Below, piece after piece: positions 25,069 to 33,952 of a DNA stretch of 64,000 bases. A model generated the notes under the pieces. It was not told the DNA's origin. It made no database searches and saw only the letters and a program-made list of their open reading frames with translations. Position numbers and translations under genes: made by a program. The first letter of the stretch is position 1. Each line of letters opens with the position of its first letter. The DNA comes from Thermoflexus hugenholtzii (GTDB lineage: Bacteria; Chloroflexota; Anaerolineae; Thermoflexales; Thermoflexaceae): contig NZ_CP076326.1 of assembly GCF_018771565.1 (NCBI RefSeq), positions 2,542,001 through 2,606,000 on the forward strand. The letters are read 5' to 3'.

Positions 25069-25815
25069 ATGATGAGGCCTCCTATATGGGGTGTTGCAAC
25101 CCTGTTGCTGGTCATCGGTGCGAGTGGGTGCGCGCCAGGGAGGGGAATTACCCCCTCCCCGTCCTTCTCTCCAGGCGCCGAAACCCGATGGGCCCCGCAG
25201 GCCATAACGCCCTCTTCGTCTGCCACAACGACTTCAGAGGCCGTAGAAGGGACACCCACTCCGCCTTTTACCTTTACGCCTCCTGTGGCCGTTGAGGGGA
25301 AGCCCACTCCACCGGGAGGGAAGAAGCCCTGGACGCCGCCTCCCACCTTCACGCTTCCCCCTCCACGGACCTCGTGGCAGGTTTACGAGTTACCGGAGGC
25401 GGGGATCCGCCTTCAGGTTCCAAGCGAATGGAAAGTTTTTCGGCAGCCGGGCGCCTACCGGGTCGTGGTCACCGGCGAAGGCGAGTATTATGAAGAACGG
25501 GTTATGGTGACTTTCTGCTGCGTGGAGTTACCCCGGACGTTGCCGGAGTTCCAGGAGGCCATCGGTCCTTACTGGCGAACCCTCCATGCCGAGAACTTTG
25601 TGGTGAAGCCTCTTCAAGGGAAAGGATGGCAGGGGGTGGCCGTCTGGCATCTCCCCAACACCTGTCTGGATGTATACATCCCCTCGCCGGAAATCGTGCG
25701 GCAGATCACATTCTGGCCCATTCTCTGCGAGCCGGACGGGGAACACCTGGTGCCCCTGGGACAGAAAATCCTGGATTCGATAGAGATTTTCCCGCCCAGC
25801 GGGGAGTGGAAATAA
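25069..25815 (+). CDS. Lipoprotein with C-terminal PsbP-like beta domain (unknown)
   Basis: A 248-residue protein; the start follows TAGGAGGAGAGG, which includes the stop of the previous gene, so translation is probably coupled. Signal peptide with lipobox GASGC, then a Thr/Pro-rich linker to about residue 100, then a compact domain (YELPEAGIRLQVPSEWKVF ... ILDSIEIFPPSG) that resembles the PsbP/Mog1-like proteins with a recurrent PxxW motif. That resemblance is weak and the function unknown. Confidence 0.65.
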   Translation: MMRPPIWGVATLLLVIGASGCAPGRGITPSPSFSPGAETRWAPQAITPSSSATTTSEAVEGTPTPPFTFTPPVAVEGKPTPPGGKKPWTPPPTFTLPPPRTSWQVYELPEAGIRLQVPSEWKVFRQPGAYRVVVTGEGEYYEERVMVTFCCVELPRTLPEFQEAIGPYWRTLHAENFVVKPLQGKGWQGVAVWHLPNTCLDVYIPSPEIVRQITFWPILCEPDGEHLVPLGQKILDSIEIFPPSGEWK

Positions 25816-25857
25816 CTTCCCGGAAGTGGGACCAGGCCCAATCCCACCGGGCGCTAA

Positions 25858-25921
25858 GAGCCGATGCTCCTGGAGATCGAGAAGGAACAGGTGCATGTCT
25901 TCACCGGGCTCGCGATTCTGC
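25858..25921 (+). pseudogene. Fragment homologous to 16935-16998
   Basis: The 64 bases starting GAGCCGATGCTCCTGGA match the corresponding part of the 16815-17780 gene with scattered differences, giving EPMLLEIEKEQVHVFTGL against EPMLLEVERERVRVFAGL. Weaker similarity extends upstream to about 25830. It ends abruptly where the AT-rich frame begins, so it is a leftover of a second copy of that gene. Confidence 0.65.
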
Positions 25922-25925
25922 AACA

Positions 25926-26807
25926 TCTTCTAATTTCATTCAATGGAGTTATTTTTATGATTTAGGTTGTCAAAGAGGTCGCTCCATCTTTTCTAATCAA
26001 GATTTGATTGTTATTATTGATTATGGATATCCAGTTTATTTGCAAGGAGTTTATGGGGTTTGTTTACTAATTAGTCACGAATTTATATCTATTTCTCAGA
26101 TTTATGAAACATTTAAGGGTTTTCTAACCGGCTTCTATATTTGTGCGCCTGATAATGCACATTTGACGCTTGCAATCGGTATTAATAATTCCGGTTCAGG
26201 AGTTACGAGAGAGCATGGTTCTCAATGGGCACAACTGATCAACGAACTAAATAATTGGATTCAGAGCCCTCCAAGCTGGGCCTCTAAATTGATAGTGTGG
26301 GGATCGATCGATGCTGAACCCGCCTTTGGAGATCCCTCCTCAACACGGGCATGGGTAGAGGGTTATGATGCAATGAATGCTCCTAACTCTTTGTTGTTGA
26401 ATTTTGGCTCATGCGATGGCTGCCCTTATGCAGGTTGCCCTGCATGTACTCCATCCAATGGATGGACATTGGAGGATATCTGGTATATCTCATGGGGAGC
26501 ACCGCCTGCTTATCCTATGCCAGAGATCTATCGGTCGGACGGAGTGAACGCCGATCAATGGCATCGCATCGCGCTCCACGGCCTCCAAGCGCATGGGGTT
26601 TTAATCCGATTTCGAGGCACCCTTACTCAATGGAACGCCTGTGAGGAGAACCGCCGCTGGGATCCTGAGGCCTGTATTCTCCCGAATGGAGTTCGAACCG
26701 ATAACCGCCCGGAGGTAGGATACTTACAACTCTATCAAGCCCTGAATCAGGATACCCGAACGGCCCAAACCATGCCATGGTCTTCAGATATTAGTTGGGA
26801 GAAGTGA
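25926..26807 (+). pseudogene. AT-rich protein lacking its start; glycoside-hydrolase-like barrel possible
   Basis: An open frame of about 290 codons begins inside or just after the 25858 fragment and has no plausible start codon or ribosome site, so the N-terminus is probably lost. The protein begins SYFYDLGCQRGR and contains IVIIDYGYPVYLQGVYG, LTLAIGINNSG, LIVWGSIDAEPAFGD and NGWTLEDIWYISWG; the pattern of beta strands ending in acidic residues suggests a TIM-barrel hydrolase of the DUF1906/GH25-like type, but I cannot assign it. GC content falls sharply at 25926 and recovers after about 26530, a sign of foreign or unusually biased DNA. Confidence 0.45.
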
Positions 26808-27479
26808 ATGAATCGCATAAAATTCCGGTTTTATCGCGGTATTTTTGTGTTTATAGTTGCTTGCTATGGGCTTTCTTCTTGTATTCTATGGGAAGGGGTT
26901 CGTGAGTCACCGTTGCCCTTTCCACAGACTGCCACCTTTGAGACGGCACGAGAAGCCGCATGGCATCAATTCCTGACCAAGGAAGCAGGCAATCGGCATG
27001 GGACGCTTCCGCCCTCTGAGCAAACCCCTCCGTGGCAGCGTCCGACCCCCTCCCCGGGGCCTCTGCGATTCCCAACTCCAGAGGGAACCCCAGCGGGGGC
27101 CGGTCGTATTCTCCCCTATATCCCCCAACCTCCGGTGAAGGACATGGTGGTGGTGAACGGATGGTCGGAATGGTTAGAGGGAGGACGGGTGCGAATGGAC
27201 GTCCTGGCCGGAGCGCTCCCCGGCCCGGGAGGCGAGCCCACTGCGCAGGGGGTGCTGGAGGTCTGGGTTTGGGAAAGCACACCGGAGGGCATTCGACCAC
27301 GCGAGGCGCAGCGCTTCCTGGCCCCAATTCCAGCAGGACCTTTGCGAATCCGGACCGCCGTGGGCGAACGCTTGATCCTGGACACGCCGTCCGGCATCGT
27401 GTTCTATTTCGACGTACCAACACGTCGCTTCGTCCCCTCCTCTCTGACCCTCAGCCCTCTGCCCTCACCCACCCCGTAG
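26808..27479 (+). CDS. Lipoprotein of unknown function
   Basis: A 223-residue protein whose ATG directly follows the stop of the previous frame. The signal peptide ends in the lipobox GLSSC. A Pro-rich linker (TPPWQRPTPSPGPLRFPTPEGTP) leads to a small beta-rich domain (MVVVNGWSEWLEGGRVRMDVLAG ... GIVFYFDVPTRRFVP). The first 30 codons are AT-rich, the rest GC-rich. It is the last gene of the island. No known domain. Confidence 0.6.
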   Translation: MNRIKFRFYRGIFVFIVACYGLSSCILWEGVRESPLPFPQTATFETAREAAWHQFLTKEAGNRHGTLPPSEQTPPWQRPTPSPGPLRFPTPEGTPAGAGRILPYIPQPPVKDMVVVNGWSEWLEGGRVRMDVLAGALPGPGGEPTAQGVLEVWVWESTPEGIRPREAQRFLAPIPAGPLRIRTAVGERLILDTPSGIVFYFDVPTRRFVPSSLTLSPLPSPTP

Positions 27480-27588
27480 TACAGGCAGGTCAGAGCTTCC
27501 CGGTTTTTCGAAGGCGAGACGGACACAGGGGACGAGGATCGGTCCCTCACCGATGGGTTCCGGAGGATCCACGCCGAGCTCGGGGCTC

Positions 27589-27617
27589 TTGTGAGTGGGG
27601 AGAGTTCCTGCTATAAT
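27589..27617 (+). promoter_or_regulatory. Promoter of tRNA-Val
   Basis: TTGTGA (27589-27594), a 17-base spacer and a consensus TATAAT (27612-27617) stand 12 bases before the tRNA 5' end. Confidence 0.85.
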
Positions 27618-27629
27618 TTGGGCAGGCGT

Positions 27630-27703
27630 GGGCGGTTAGCTCAGGTGGTGAGAGCGCCGTGTTGACAACGCGGAGGTCAGAGGTTCGAGTCCTCTACCGC
27701 CCA
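27630..27703 (+). tRNA. tRNA-Val (anticodon GAC)
   Basis: A 74-base cloverleaf: acceptor GGGCGGT (27630-27636) pairs with ACCGCCC (27696-27702), discriminator A at 27703. The D-loop contains TTAGCTCAGGTGGTGAGAGC, the anticodon arm is CCGTG-TTGACAA-CGCGG with anticodon GAC, and the T-arm is AGAGGTTCGAGTCCTCT. CCA is not encoded. It lies at the border between the accessory island and the thrS operon, a usual integration target. Confidence 0.97.
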
Positions 27704-27713
27704 TCCGCCGGGC

Positions 27714-27740
27714 GCCCGCCCCTTCGGGGGCGGGCCTTTG
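27714..27740 (+). terminator. Hairpin after tRNA-Val
   Basis: GCCCGCCCC (27714-27722), a UUCG tetraloop and GGGGCGGGC (27727-27735) form a very stable 9-bp stem, followed by CTTTG. The T-run is short, so termination may be partial or the structure may be a tRNA processing boundary. Confidence 0.55.
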
Positions 27741-27789
27741 CCTTCTCCGAGGCGGGGAGGCTCGGGTGGCCCCCCGCTCGACCAACCCG

Positions 27790-28045
27790 ACGAAGGGGAC
27801 ACGTCCTTCCGATCCCGTCACGCCAGAGCGCGGGCCCCGCCGGCTGAGAGGGCCCGTCGTGGCGGCCGGGAGGATACCACCCCGGAGGGGCCGCCCCGAT
27901 CCGGCGCGGCCGGGGTAGGGGCGGACGGCTGGCCCCCGTTAACGGGCCCGGAGGGCGGCCGCGCCGGGGGCGCGGCCGAAATGGGGTGGAACCGCGGGAG
28001 GCCCGCGCCTCTCGTCCCGATGGGGCGGGAGGCGCGTTTTGTTTC
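27790..28045 (+). promoter_or_regulatory. T-box riboswitch (threonine) with terminator
   Basis: The T-box core TGGAACCGCGG is at 27987-27997. It is followed by a terminator: CGCGCCTC starting at 28004 pairs with GAGGCGCG ending at 28036, with an inner stem, about 15 bp in all, then TTTTGTTT. Upstream, GATACCA near 27875 offers an ACC threonine specifier codon in a suitable context. Uncharged tRNA-Thr binding should stabilise the antiterminator and let thrS be read. The T-box UGGA predicts a U discriminator on tRNA-Thr. The 5' boundary is approximate; no separate promoter was found, so reading from the tRNA-Val promoter is possible. Confidence 0.88.
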
Positions 28046-28096
28046 CAGACCCTCCGCCCTTCGCGCTGCGCCAGGCGGAGAAGAGAGGAGGACCGG

Positions 28097-29887
28097 ATGC
28101 CGCAGAAGAAGATCGTGCCCTATCAGGACACATGGCTGTATCGGATCCGCCACTCCTGCGCCCACATCATGGCCCAGGCGGTCCTGGAGATGTTCCCCGA
28201 GGGCAAGCTGGGGATCGGGCCGCCCATCGAGGACGGCTTCTACTACGATTTCGATCTGCCCCGCCCCCTGACGCCGGAGGACCTGGAGCGGATCGAGGCG
28301 CGGATGCGGGAGATCATCGCCGGGGACCACCCCTTCATCCGCCGGGAGGTCACCCCGGAGGAGGCCCGCGCGCTGTTCCAGGATCAGCCCTACAAGCTGG
28401 AGCTCATCGAGGACATCCTGCAGCGCGGCACCGACGAATACGGCAACCCGCTCCCGCCCGGCCAGCGGCCCGTCCTCACCACCTACCGGCACGACACCTT
28501 TGAGGACCTGTGCCGGGGGCCGCACGTGGAGCGCACCGGCCAGATCCACCCCGGCGCCTTCAAGCTGCTCCACGTGGCCGGGGCCTACTGGCGGGGCGAC
28601 GAGCGCCGGCCCATGCTCCAGCGCATCTACGGGACGGCCTGGGAGACGCCGGAGCAGCTGGAGCAGTATCTCTGGCGGCTGGAGGAGGCGAAAAAGCGCG
28701 ACCACCGGCGCCTGGGCCGGGAGCTGGATCTCTTCTCCTTCCACGAGATCGCGCCGGGCGCCCCCTTCTGGCACCCGAAGGGGATGGTGATCTTCCGCGA
28801 GCTGGAGCGCCTCTGGCGGGAGGAGCACGACCGCCGGGGCTACCAGGAGATCTCCACCCCCATCCTGGTCCACCGCAAGCTCTGGGAGCAGTCCGGCCAC
28901 TGGGAGCACTACAAGGAGAACATGTTCCTGCTGGAGGTGGAGGGGCAGGAGTTCTCCCTCAAGCCCATGAACTGCCCGGAGTCCACGATCATCTATCGTT
29001 CCCGCCTGCGCTCCTACCGGGACCTGCCGCTGCGGCTGAACGAGATCGGGCGGCTGCACCGCTTCGAGCGCTCGGGGACCCTCCACGGGATGCTGCGGGT
29101 GCGGCAGATCACCATGGACGACGCCCACATCTACTGCCGGCCCGATCAGATCCTGGAGGAGATCGACGGCGTCCTGGACCTGATCTACAGCTTCTACCGC
29201 ATCTTCGACTTCGAGCCGGAGTTCTTCCTGAGCACGAAGCCCCCCAAGGCCATGGGGGATCCGAAGCTGTGGGAGATCGCCGAGGAGGCCCTGCGCCAGG
29301 CCCTGGAGCGCCGGGGCATCGAATACGGCCTGAAGGAAGGCGAGGGCGCCTTCTACGGGCCCAAGATCGACGTCCAGGTGAAGGACGCCATCGGCCGCGA
29401 CTGGCAGCTGGCCACGGTGCAGCTGGACTTCCAGATGCCGGAGCGGTTCGGGCTGGAGTATATGGATCGGGACGGGACGCCCAAGCGGCCGGTGATGATC
29501 CATCGGGCCATCTTCGGCTCCTTCGAGCGCTTCATCGGCATCCTCACCGAGCACTACGCCGGCGCCTTCCCGGTCTGGCTGGCCCCGGTCCAGGCCGTGG
29601 TCATCCCCATCACCGACCGCCACGTCCCTTACGCCCAGGAGGTCGGGGCGAAGCTGCGGGCGGCCGGCCTGCGGGTCGAGGTGGACGACCGGAGCGAGCG
29701 GATGCAGGCCAAGATCCGCGACGCCCAGCTTCAGAAGGTCCCCTACATGCTGATCGTGGGGGATCGGGAGCAGGCAGCGGGCACGGTGGCCGTGCGCCTG
29801 CGGACCGGGGAGGATCTGGGGGCGATGGGCCTGGAGGCCTTCCTGGGCCGGGCCATGGAGGTCATCCGCAGCCGGCGCGGGCTGTGA
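28097..29887 (+). CDS. thrS: Threonyl-tRNA synthetase lacking the TGS domain
   Basis: A 596-residue class II synthetase that charges tRNA-Thr. The start MPQKKIVPYQD follows GAGAGGAGGACCGG. The usual N-terminal TGS domain of about 60 residues is absent; the protein begins with the editing domain (HSCAHIMAQAVLEMFP, with CRGPHVE near 140). The catalytic core has motif 2 around FERSGTLHGMLRVRQ, the zinc ligands in MNCPE and DAHIYC, and MIHRAIFGSFERFIGIL near the end, followed by the anticodon-binding domain (VVIPITDRHVPYA). The frame is open upstream but that DNA is the T-box terminator, so the short start is right. It is regulated by the T-box. Confidence 0.96.
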   Translation: MPQKKIVPYQDTWLYRIRHSCAHIMAQAVLEMFPEGKLGIGPPIEDGFYYDFDLPRPLTPEDLERIEARMREIIAGDHPFIRREVTPEEARALFQDQPYKLELIEDILQRGTDEYGNPLPPGQRPVLTTYRHDTFEDLCRGPHVERTGQIHPGAFKLLHVAGAYWRGDERRPMLQRIYGTAWETPEQLEQYLWRLEEAKKRDHRRLGRELDLFSFHEIAPGAPFWHPKGMVIFRELERLWREEHDRRGYQEISTPILVHRKLWEQSGHWEHYKENMFLLEVEGQEFSLKPMNCPESTIIYRSRLRSYRDLPLRLNEIGRLHRFERSGTLHGMLRVRQITMDDAHIYCRPDQILEEIDGVLDLIYSFYRIFDFEPEFFLSTKPPKAMGDPKLWEIAEEALRQALERRGIEYGLKEGEGAFYGPKIDVQVKDAIGRDWQLATVQLDFQMPERFGLEYMDRDGTPKRPVMIHRAIFGSFERFIGILTEHYAGAFPVWLAPVQAVVIPITDRHVPYAQEVGAKLRAAGLRVEVDDRSERMQAKIRDAQLQKVPYMLIVGDREQAAGTVAVRLRTGEDLGAMGLEAFLGRAMEVIRSRRGL

Positions 29888-29909
29888 GCGCTCGGGGAGG
29901 GTCGCGGCG

Positions 29910-31061
29910 ATGCGCACCCGCAGGGATCTGGAAGCGCTGGAGGATCAGATCCTCGCCCCCTACGGCCAGCGCAGTCGGCTCAGCCGGGGGCGCCGCTACC
30001 CGGAGCCCGAGCACGCCTACCGCACCGCCTTCCAGCGGGATCGCGACCGTATCCTTCACACCACCGCCTTCCGCCGGCTGAAGCACAAAACCCAGGTCTT
30101 CATCGTCACCGAGGGCGACTACTACCGCACCCGCCTCACCCACACCCTGGAGGTGGCCCAGATCGGCCGCACCATCGCCCGGGCCCTGGGGGTCAACGAG
30201 GACCTGGTGGAGGCCATCTGCCTGGCCCACGATCTGGGCCACCCTCCCTTCGGCCACGCCGGGGAGCAGACCCTGGACCGCCTGATGCGGGAGCACGGGG
30301 GCTTCGAGCACAACGCCCAGTCCTACCGCATCGTGACCCACCTCGAACGGCGCTACCCCGAGTTCCGCGGCCTGAACCTCACTTATGAGGTGCTGGAGGG
30401 GCTGGTCAAGCACGAGACGGAATACGATCATCCCATGATCCGCGACTTCGAGCCCCACCGCCGCCCCACCCTGGAGGGCCAGATCGCCAACGTCGCCGAC
30501 GAGCTGGCCTACACCGCCCACGACCTGGACGACGGGCTGCGGGCGGCGCTGATCCGGCCCGAGGACCTGGAGGGCCTGGCCTTCTGGGAGGAGCTCAAGC
30601 GATCCATCGGCTGGGACGGCCGGGGGTTCAGCGACCTGATCCGCTACCGGCTGGTGCGCCGCCTCATCGGCCTGATGGTCACCGACGTGATCACCGCCAC
30701 CGACCAGCGCCTGCAGGCCGTTCAACCCCGCTCCCCGGACGAGGTCCGCGATCACCCGCATCCCCTCGTCGGCTTCTCCGACGAGATGGCCGCGAAGGTC
30801 CGGGAGCTCAAGGCGTTCCTCTACCGTCGCCTCTACCGGCATCCCCACGTGGTGCGCATGCAGGCCAAGGCGGAGCGGATCCTCGAAGCCCTCTTCCGGG
30901 CGTATATCCAGGAGCCCGAACAGCTCCCCTACTGGGTCCAGGAGCGCATCCGGGAGGAAGGGGATCTGCACCGCGTGGTCTGCGACTACATCGCCGGGAT
31001 GACGGACCGCTTCGCCCTGGAGGAATACCGCCGCCTGTATGAGGTGACGGATGTGCTGTAA
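29910..31061 (+). CDS. dgt: dGTP triphosphohydrolase-like HD-domain protein
   Basis: A 383-residue HD-superfamily phosphohydrolase of the Dgt type, which hydrolyses dGTP (or other dNTPs) to nucleoside and triphosphate. Seen: TAFRRLKHKTQVF near 50, the metal ligands in RLTHTLEVAQI and LAHDLGHPPFGHAGE (about 70-120), and NVADELAYTAHDLDDG near 200 with the final aspartate. The length matches the short bacterial forms that hydrolyse several dNTPs. It begins 22 bases after thrS, and its end overlaps the next gene by 11 bases. Confidence 0.9.
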   Translation: MRTRRDLEALEDQILAPYGQRSRLSRGRRYPEPEHAYRTAFQRDRDRILHTTAFRRLKHKTQVFIVTEGDYYRTRLTHTLEVAQIGRTIARALGVNEDLVEAICLAHDLGHPPFGHAGEQTLDRLMREHGGFEHNAQSYRIVTHLERRYPEFRGLNLTYEVLEGLVKHETEYDHPMIRDFEPHRRPTLEGQIANVADELAYTAHDLDDGLRAALIRPEDLEGLAFWEELKRSIGWDGRGFSDLIRYRLVRRLIGLMVTDVITATDQRLQAVQPRSPDEVRDHPHPLVGFSDEMAAKVRELKAFLYRRLYRHPHVVRMQAKAERILEALFRAYIQEPEQLPYWVQERIREEGDLHRVVCDYIAGMTDRFALEEYRRLYEVTDVL

Positions 31062-32397
31062 CCGGCATGGCCGCGCCGGCTTCCTTCTCGCCCTTCTCCT
31101 GCTGGCCGCCGCGCCGCCGGATCCCCGGTTCGGGGTGGTGGAGTCGCCGGAGGCGCCGGAGCGGGCCGCGGAGCTGGGCGTCGCCTGGACCCGGGTGCGC
31201 TTCGCCTGGCATGAGATCCAGCCGAACGGCCCGCAGGACTGGAACCCACCGTGGCCGGCGGAGCGCCTGGAGGCGGAGCGTCGGGCCGGGCGGGAGATCG
31301 TCGCCCTGGTGCTGGGGACCCCCCGGTGGGCCCAGGCCGACCCGAAGATCCCGGGCGTCCCGAGAGGCCTCTACGAAGAGGAGAGCCGCCCGGAGAACCT
31401 GTGGGCTGCCTTCCTGCGGCGCCTGGCCACTACGTATCCCTACATCCGCACCTGGATCATCTGGAACGAGCCGGACATCTGGGATCCCGCTTATCCTGGC
31501 TACACCTGGGGCGGCAGCGAGGCGGACTTCGTCCGCCTGGTGCGGGTGGCCTACCGCACCCTTAAGGGGCTGAACCGGGAGAACCGGGTGCTGCTCGGCG
31601 CCTTCACCTACTGGTGGGACGCGGTCTACGGCCGCCGGCCTTACTTCGAGCGGTTCCTGGAGGCCCTGGCTCAGGATCCGGAGGCGCCCCGCTACAACCG
31701 GTATTTCGATGGGCTGTGCGTGAACCTTTACTTCAACCCGGACAGCATCTACGACCTGATCCGCTGGCATCACGAGCGGATGCAGGCCCACGGCTTCGAC
31801 AAGCCCATCTGGCTCACCGAGACCAACGCCGCGCCCTCGGAGGACCCGACGTGGCCGGTGACCCGCCCGATGTTCCGGGTCACCCTGGAGGAGCAGGCCG
31901 CCTTCATCGGCCAGGCCGTCGCCCTGGCCTTCGCCGCCGGGGCCGAACGGGTGGCGGTCTACAAGCTGATCGACAACCCCACGGATCACTTCGCCAACCC
32001 CGAGCCCTTCGGGCTGGTCCGGGAGGATGGCACGCCCCGGCCCGCCTTCCAGGCTTACCGCGTGGCCATCCGACTCCTGGGCCGGCTCCGCGATGCGGCG
32101 CGGGTCCGCCACGACACGGTGGCCGTGGTGGAGGTGGAGCGGGCCGACGCTTCAGTCCGCGTCGCCTGGTCCCGCGTCCCGGCTCCCCAAACGGTGATCT
32201 TAGCGCGGCGGGGGAGCCTCCGCCTGGCCGTCGACGGCCTGGGGCGCCCGGTTCCGGTCGAGGGGCTCCCGACAGGCTACCGGGTTCTCCTGCCGGGGGC
32301 CCGATGCGCCCAGCGCCTGGGAGGCGCCTGCATGATCGGCGGGATGCCCGTTTACATCGTGGAGTCGGTTCCTCCCTCCGCCCGCCTGCCCCGCTGA
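31051..32397 (+). CDS. Secreted glycoside hydrolase-like (beta/alpha)8 protein
   Basis: A 448-residue protein with an N-terminal export signal (GFLLALLLLAAAPP). The barrel begins RFGVVESPEAPERAAELGVAWTRVRFAWHEIQ and contains WNEPDIW near 145, the acid/base glutamate of clan GH-A, and IWLTETNAAP near 255, the likely nucleophile. It resembles GH39/GH5-like proteins, but substrate and family number cannot be fixed. After about residue 345 a small beta domain (VAVVEVERADASVRVAW) follows. Its ATG lies inside the end of dgt, so the two are translated in a coupled manner. Confidence 0.78.
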   Translation: MCCNRHGRAGFLLALLLLAAAPPDPRFGVVESPEAPERAAELGVAWTRVRFAWHEIQPNGPQDWNPPWPAERLEAERRAGREIVALVLGTPRWAQADPKIPGVPRGLYEEESRPENLWAAFLRRLATTYPYIRTWIIWNEPDIWDPAYPGYTWGGSEADFVRLVRVAYRTLKGLNRENRVLLGAFTYWWDAVYGRRPYFERFLEALAQDPEAPRYNRYFDGLCVNLYFNPDSIYDLIRWHHERMQAHGFDKPIWLTETNAAPSEDPTWPVTRPMFRVTLEEQAAFIGQAVALAFAAGAERVAVYKLIDNPTDHFANPEPFGLVREDGTPRPAFQAYRVAIRLLGRLRDAARVRHDTVAVVEVERADASVRVAWSRVPAPQTVILARRGSLRLAVDGLGRPVPVEGLPTGYRVLLPGARCAQRLGGACMIGGMPVYIVESVPPSARLPR

Positions 32398-32412
32398 GCG
32401 CCCCCGCCGCCC

Positions 32413-33858
32413 TCATCGGCCGGAGGCGGGCGGGGACCACACGTCCAGGAAGTTCCCCCAGTCCAGATGGCCGTAATACCCGAACCAGTCCCCGCGGGGA
32501 TCCAGCGCCTCCACGACCCCGCACGGGGTTCCGCCCGCCGCGGGGATCGCCCACAGCGAGGCTCGATCCCAGCGGTCCAGGCGGACGAACAGGATCCACT
32601 CGCCGGCCCAGCGGGGATATTCGTCCCGATAAGCTGGGTCGTCGGTCAGCTGCCGCCACTGCGGCTCATCGGCGACATCCACCACAAATAGACGTCGCTG
32701 GAGCAGCCCCTGGCGGGCATCCTCGCCGCCCATCAGATCCCCCCGGTCCGGCATGGCCACGAACGCGATCCGCGTTCCATCCGCCGACCAGGCGGGGGAA
32801 GAGACGGCGAGGAGCGGGGGGGACAGCGCCTGGCCCTCCCCGGTGCGGGCGGAGAGCAGGTGGAGCCGCTTGTTGGTCCACGCGCCCCGATATCCTCCCA
32901 CCACCACCGCGATGCGATCCCCGCCTGTGGGCGAGGGCGCGAGGAAATCCTCATAAGCCAGCATGGGTTCCACCGTCAGCGAGCGGGAGGGCCCTCCTCG
33001 CGCCGGGAGGAGACGCAAGGGAACGCCATCCGCGAGGATTGAGCCGGAGAACATGGGATCCACCCAATAGAGCAGGGCCTGGCCGTCGGGCGTCCATCCG
33101 GCCAGGAGGAGGCCATAGGCGGAAGGACGGCCGGCGTGGAGGAGCTCCTGAGGAGGTCCTCCCTCCGCTCGGACGCGGCCCAGGAAAGCGTAACGCGCCC
33201 CGGGCTGCCCGGTGTAGAGATCTTTCTCCCCTTCCAGAACCCTCAACCCCGAATAGGCGATCCACCGGCCGTCCGGGCTCCAGGCGATCCGGCTCACCCC
33301 CGTTCCCGCGGGGAGCAGCGTTCGCGGCGTCCCCCCGGGGGAGAGCCCCATCAGGGCCCCGTCCGCCGTCCGCACGGCCAGCCGATCCTCCTTCGGGGAC
33401 CAGCGGAAATCGGTGCCGGGAAGGCGCTGGAGGAGGCGTCCCTGCGCATCGAAGATCTGGATCTCGGCTTCCTGGGCCAGAGCGGCCAGCCAGCGACCGG
33501 AGGGGGACCAGCGGGGCATGCGCATCCCGCCGCCGGCGGTCAGCCGGAGGGGAGCGCCCTCCGGGAGCTCCCGGATCCATAGATCCCCGTCCCGGACGAA
33601 GGCGAGCCGGCCGGCCGGCCCCTCGGTCCCCCGGCAGGCCCATCCCGCCGGCAAGGGGGGCGGGGTCGGGGTGGACGTTGCCGTCGGGGTAGGCGCTCGA
33701 TGCCGTTGCAGCTCAGGCTCCGGCGAAGCCACCGCCGCCGGCGTTTGTGGAACGCTTGGGGAAGGAGAAGGGGAAGGCGGAGGCGTCTCCGCCCTCCCCC
33801 GGCAGGCCCAGGTGATCAGGGTCACCAGCAGGATGAAAAAGCCCCGCTTCGCCCACAT
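32413..33858 (-). CDS. TolB-like beta-propeller lipoprotein
   Basis: A 481-residue protein. The start MWAKRGFF is preceded by GAGGAGGACCTCG, 24 codons inside the longest frame. The signal peptide ends at ITWACRG (lipobox-like), followed by a Ser/Pro/Thr linker to about residue 75. The remainder is made of propeller blades with the TolB/WD-type repeats RWSPSGRWLAAL, RIAWSPDGRWIAYSG, GWTPDGQALLY and PAWSADGTRIAFVA. It may be a surface binding or scaffold protein; no enzyme motif is visible. It is convergent with the glycoside hydrolase gene and 95 bases downstream of a second propeller lipoprotein gene. Confidence 0.75.
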   Translation of the reverse strand: MWAKRGFFILLVTLITWACRGRAETPPPSPSPSPSVPQTPAAVASPEPELQRHRAPTPTATSTPTPPPLPAGWACRGTEGPAGRLAFVRDGDLWIRELPEGAPLRLTAGGGMRMPRWSPSGRWLAALAQEAEIQIFDAQGRLLQRLPGTDFRWSPKEDRLAVRTADGALMGLSPGGTPRTLLPAGTGVSRIAWSPDGRWIAYSGLRVLEGEKDLYTGQPGARYAFLGRVRAEGGPPQELLHAGRPSAYGLLLAGWTPDGQALLYWVDPMFSGSILADGVPLRLLPARGGPSRSLTVEPMLAYEDFLAPSPTGGDRIAVVVGGYRGAWTNKRLHLLSARTGEGQALSPPLLAVSSPAWSADGTRIAFVAMPDRGDLMGGEDARQGLLQRRLFVVDVADEPQWRQLTDDPAYRDEYPRWAGEWILFVRLDRWDRASLWAIPAAGGTPCGVVEALDPRGDWFGYYGHLDWGNFLDVWSPPASGR

Positions 33859-33952
33859 CGAGGTCCTCCTCTCATCGTTCAACCCATCGACTCGCTTCCT
33901 GGCCGCCCGGCATTGGAAGCGTGCCGTCACCTCGGGGCGCCACGCGCCCCCA

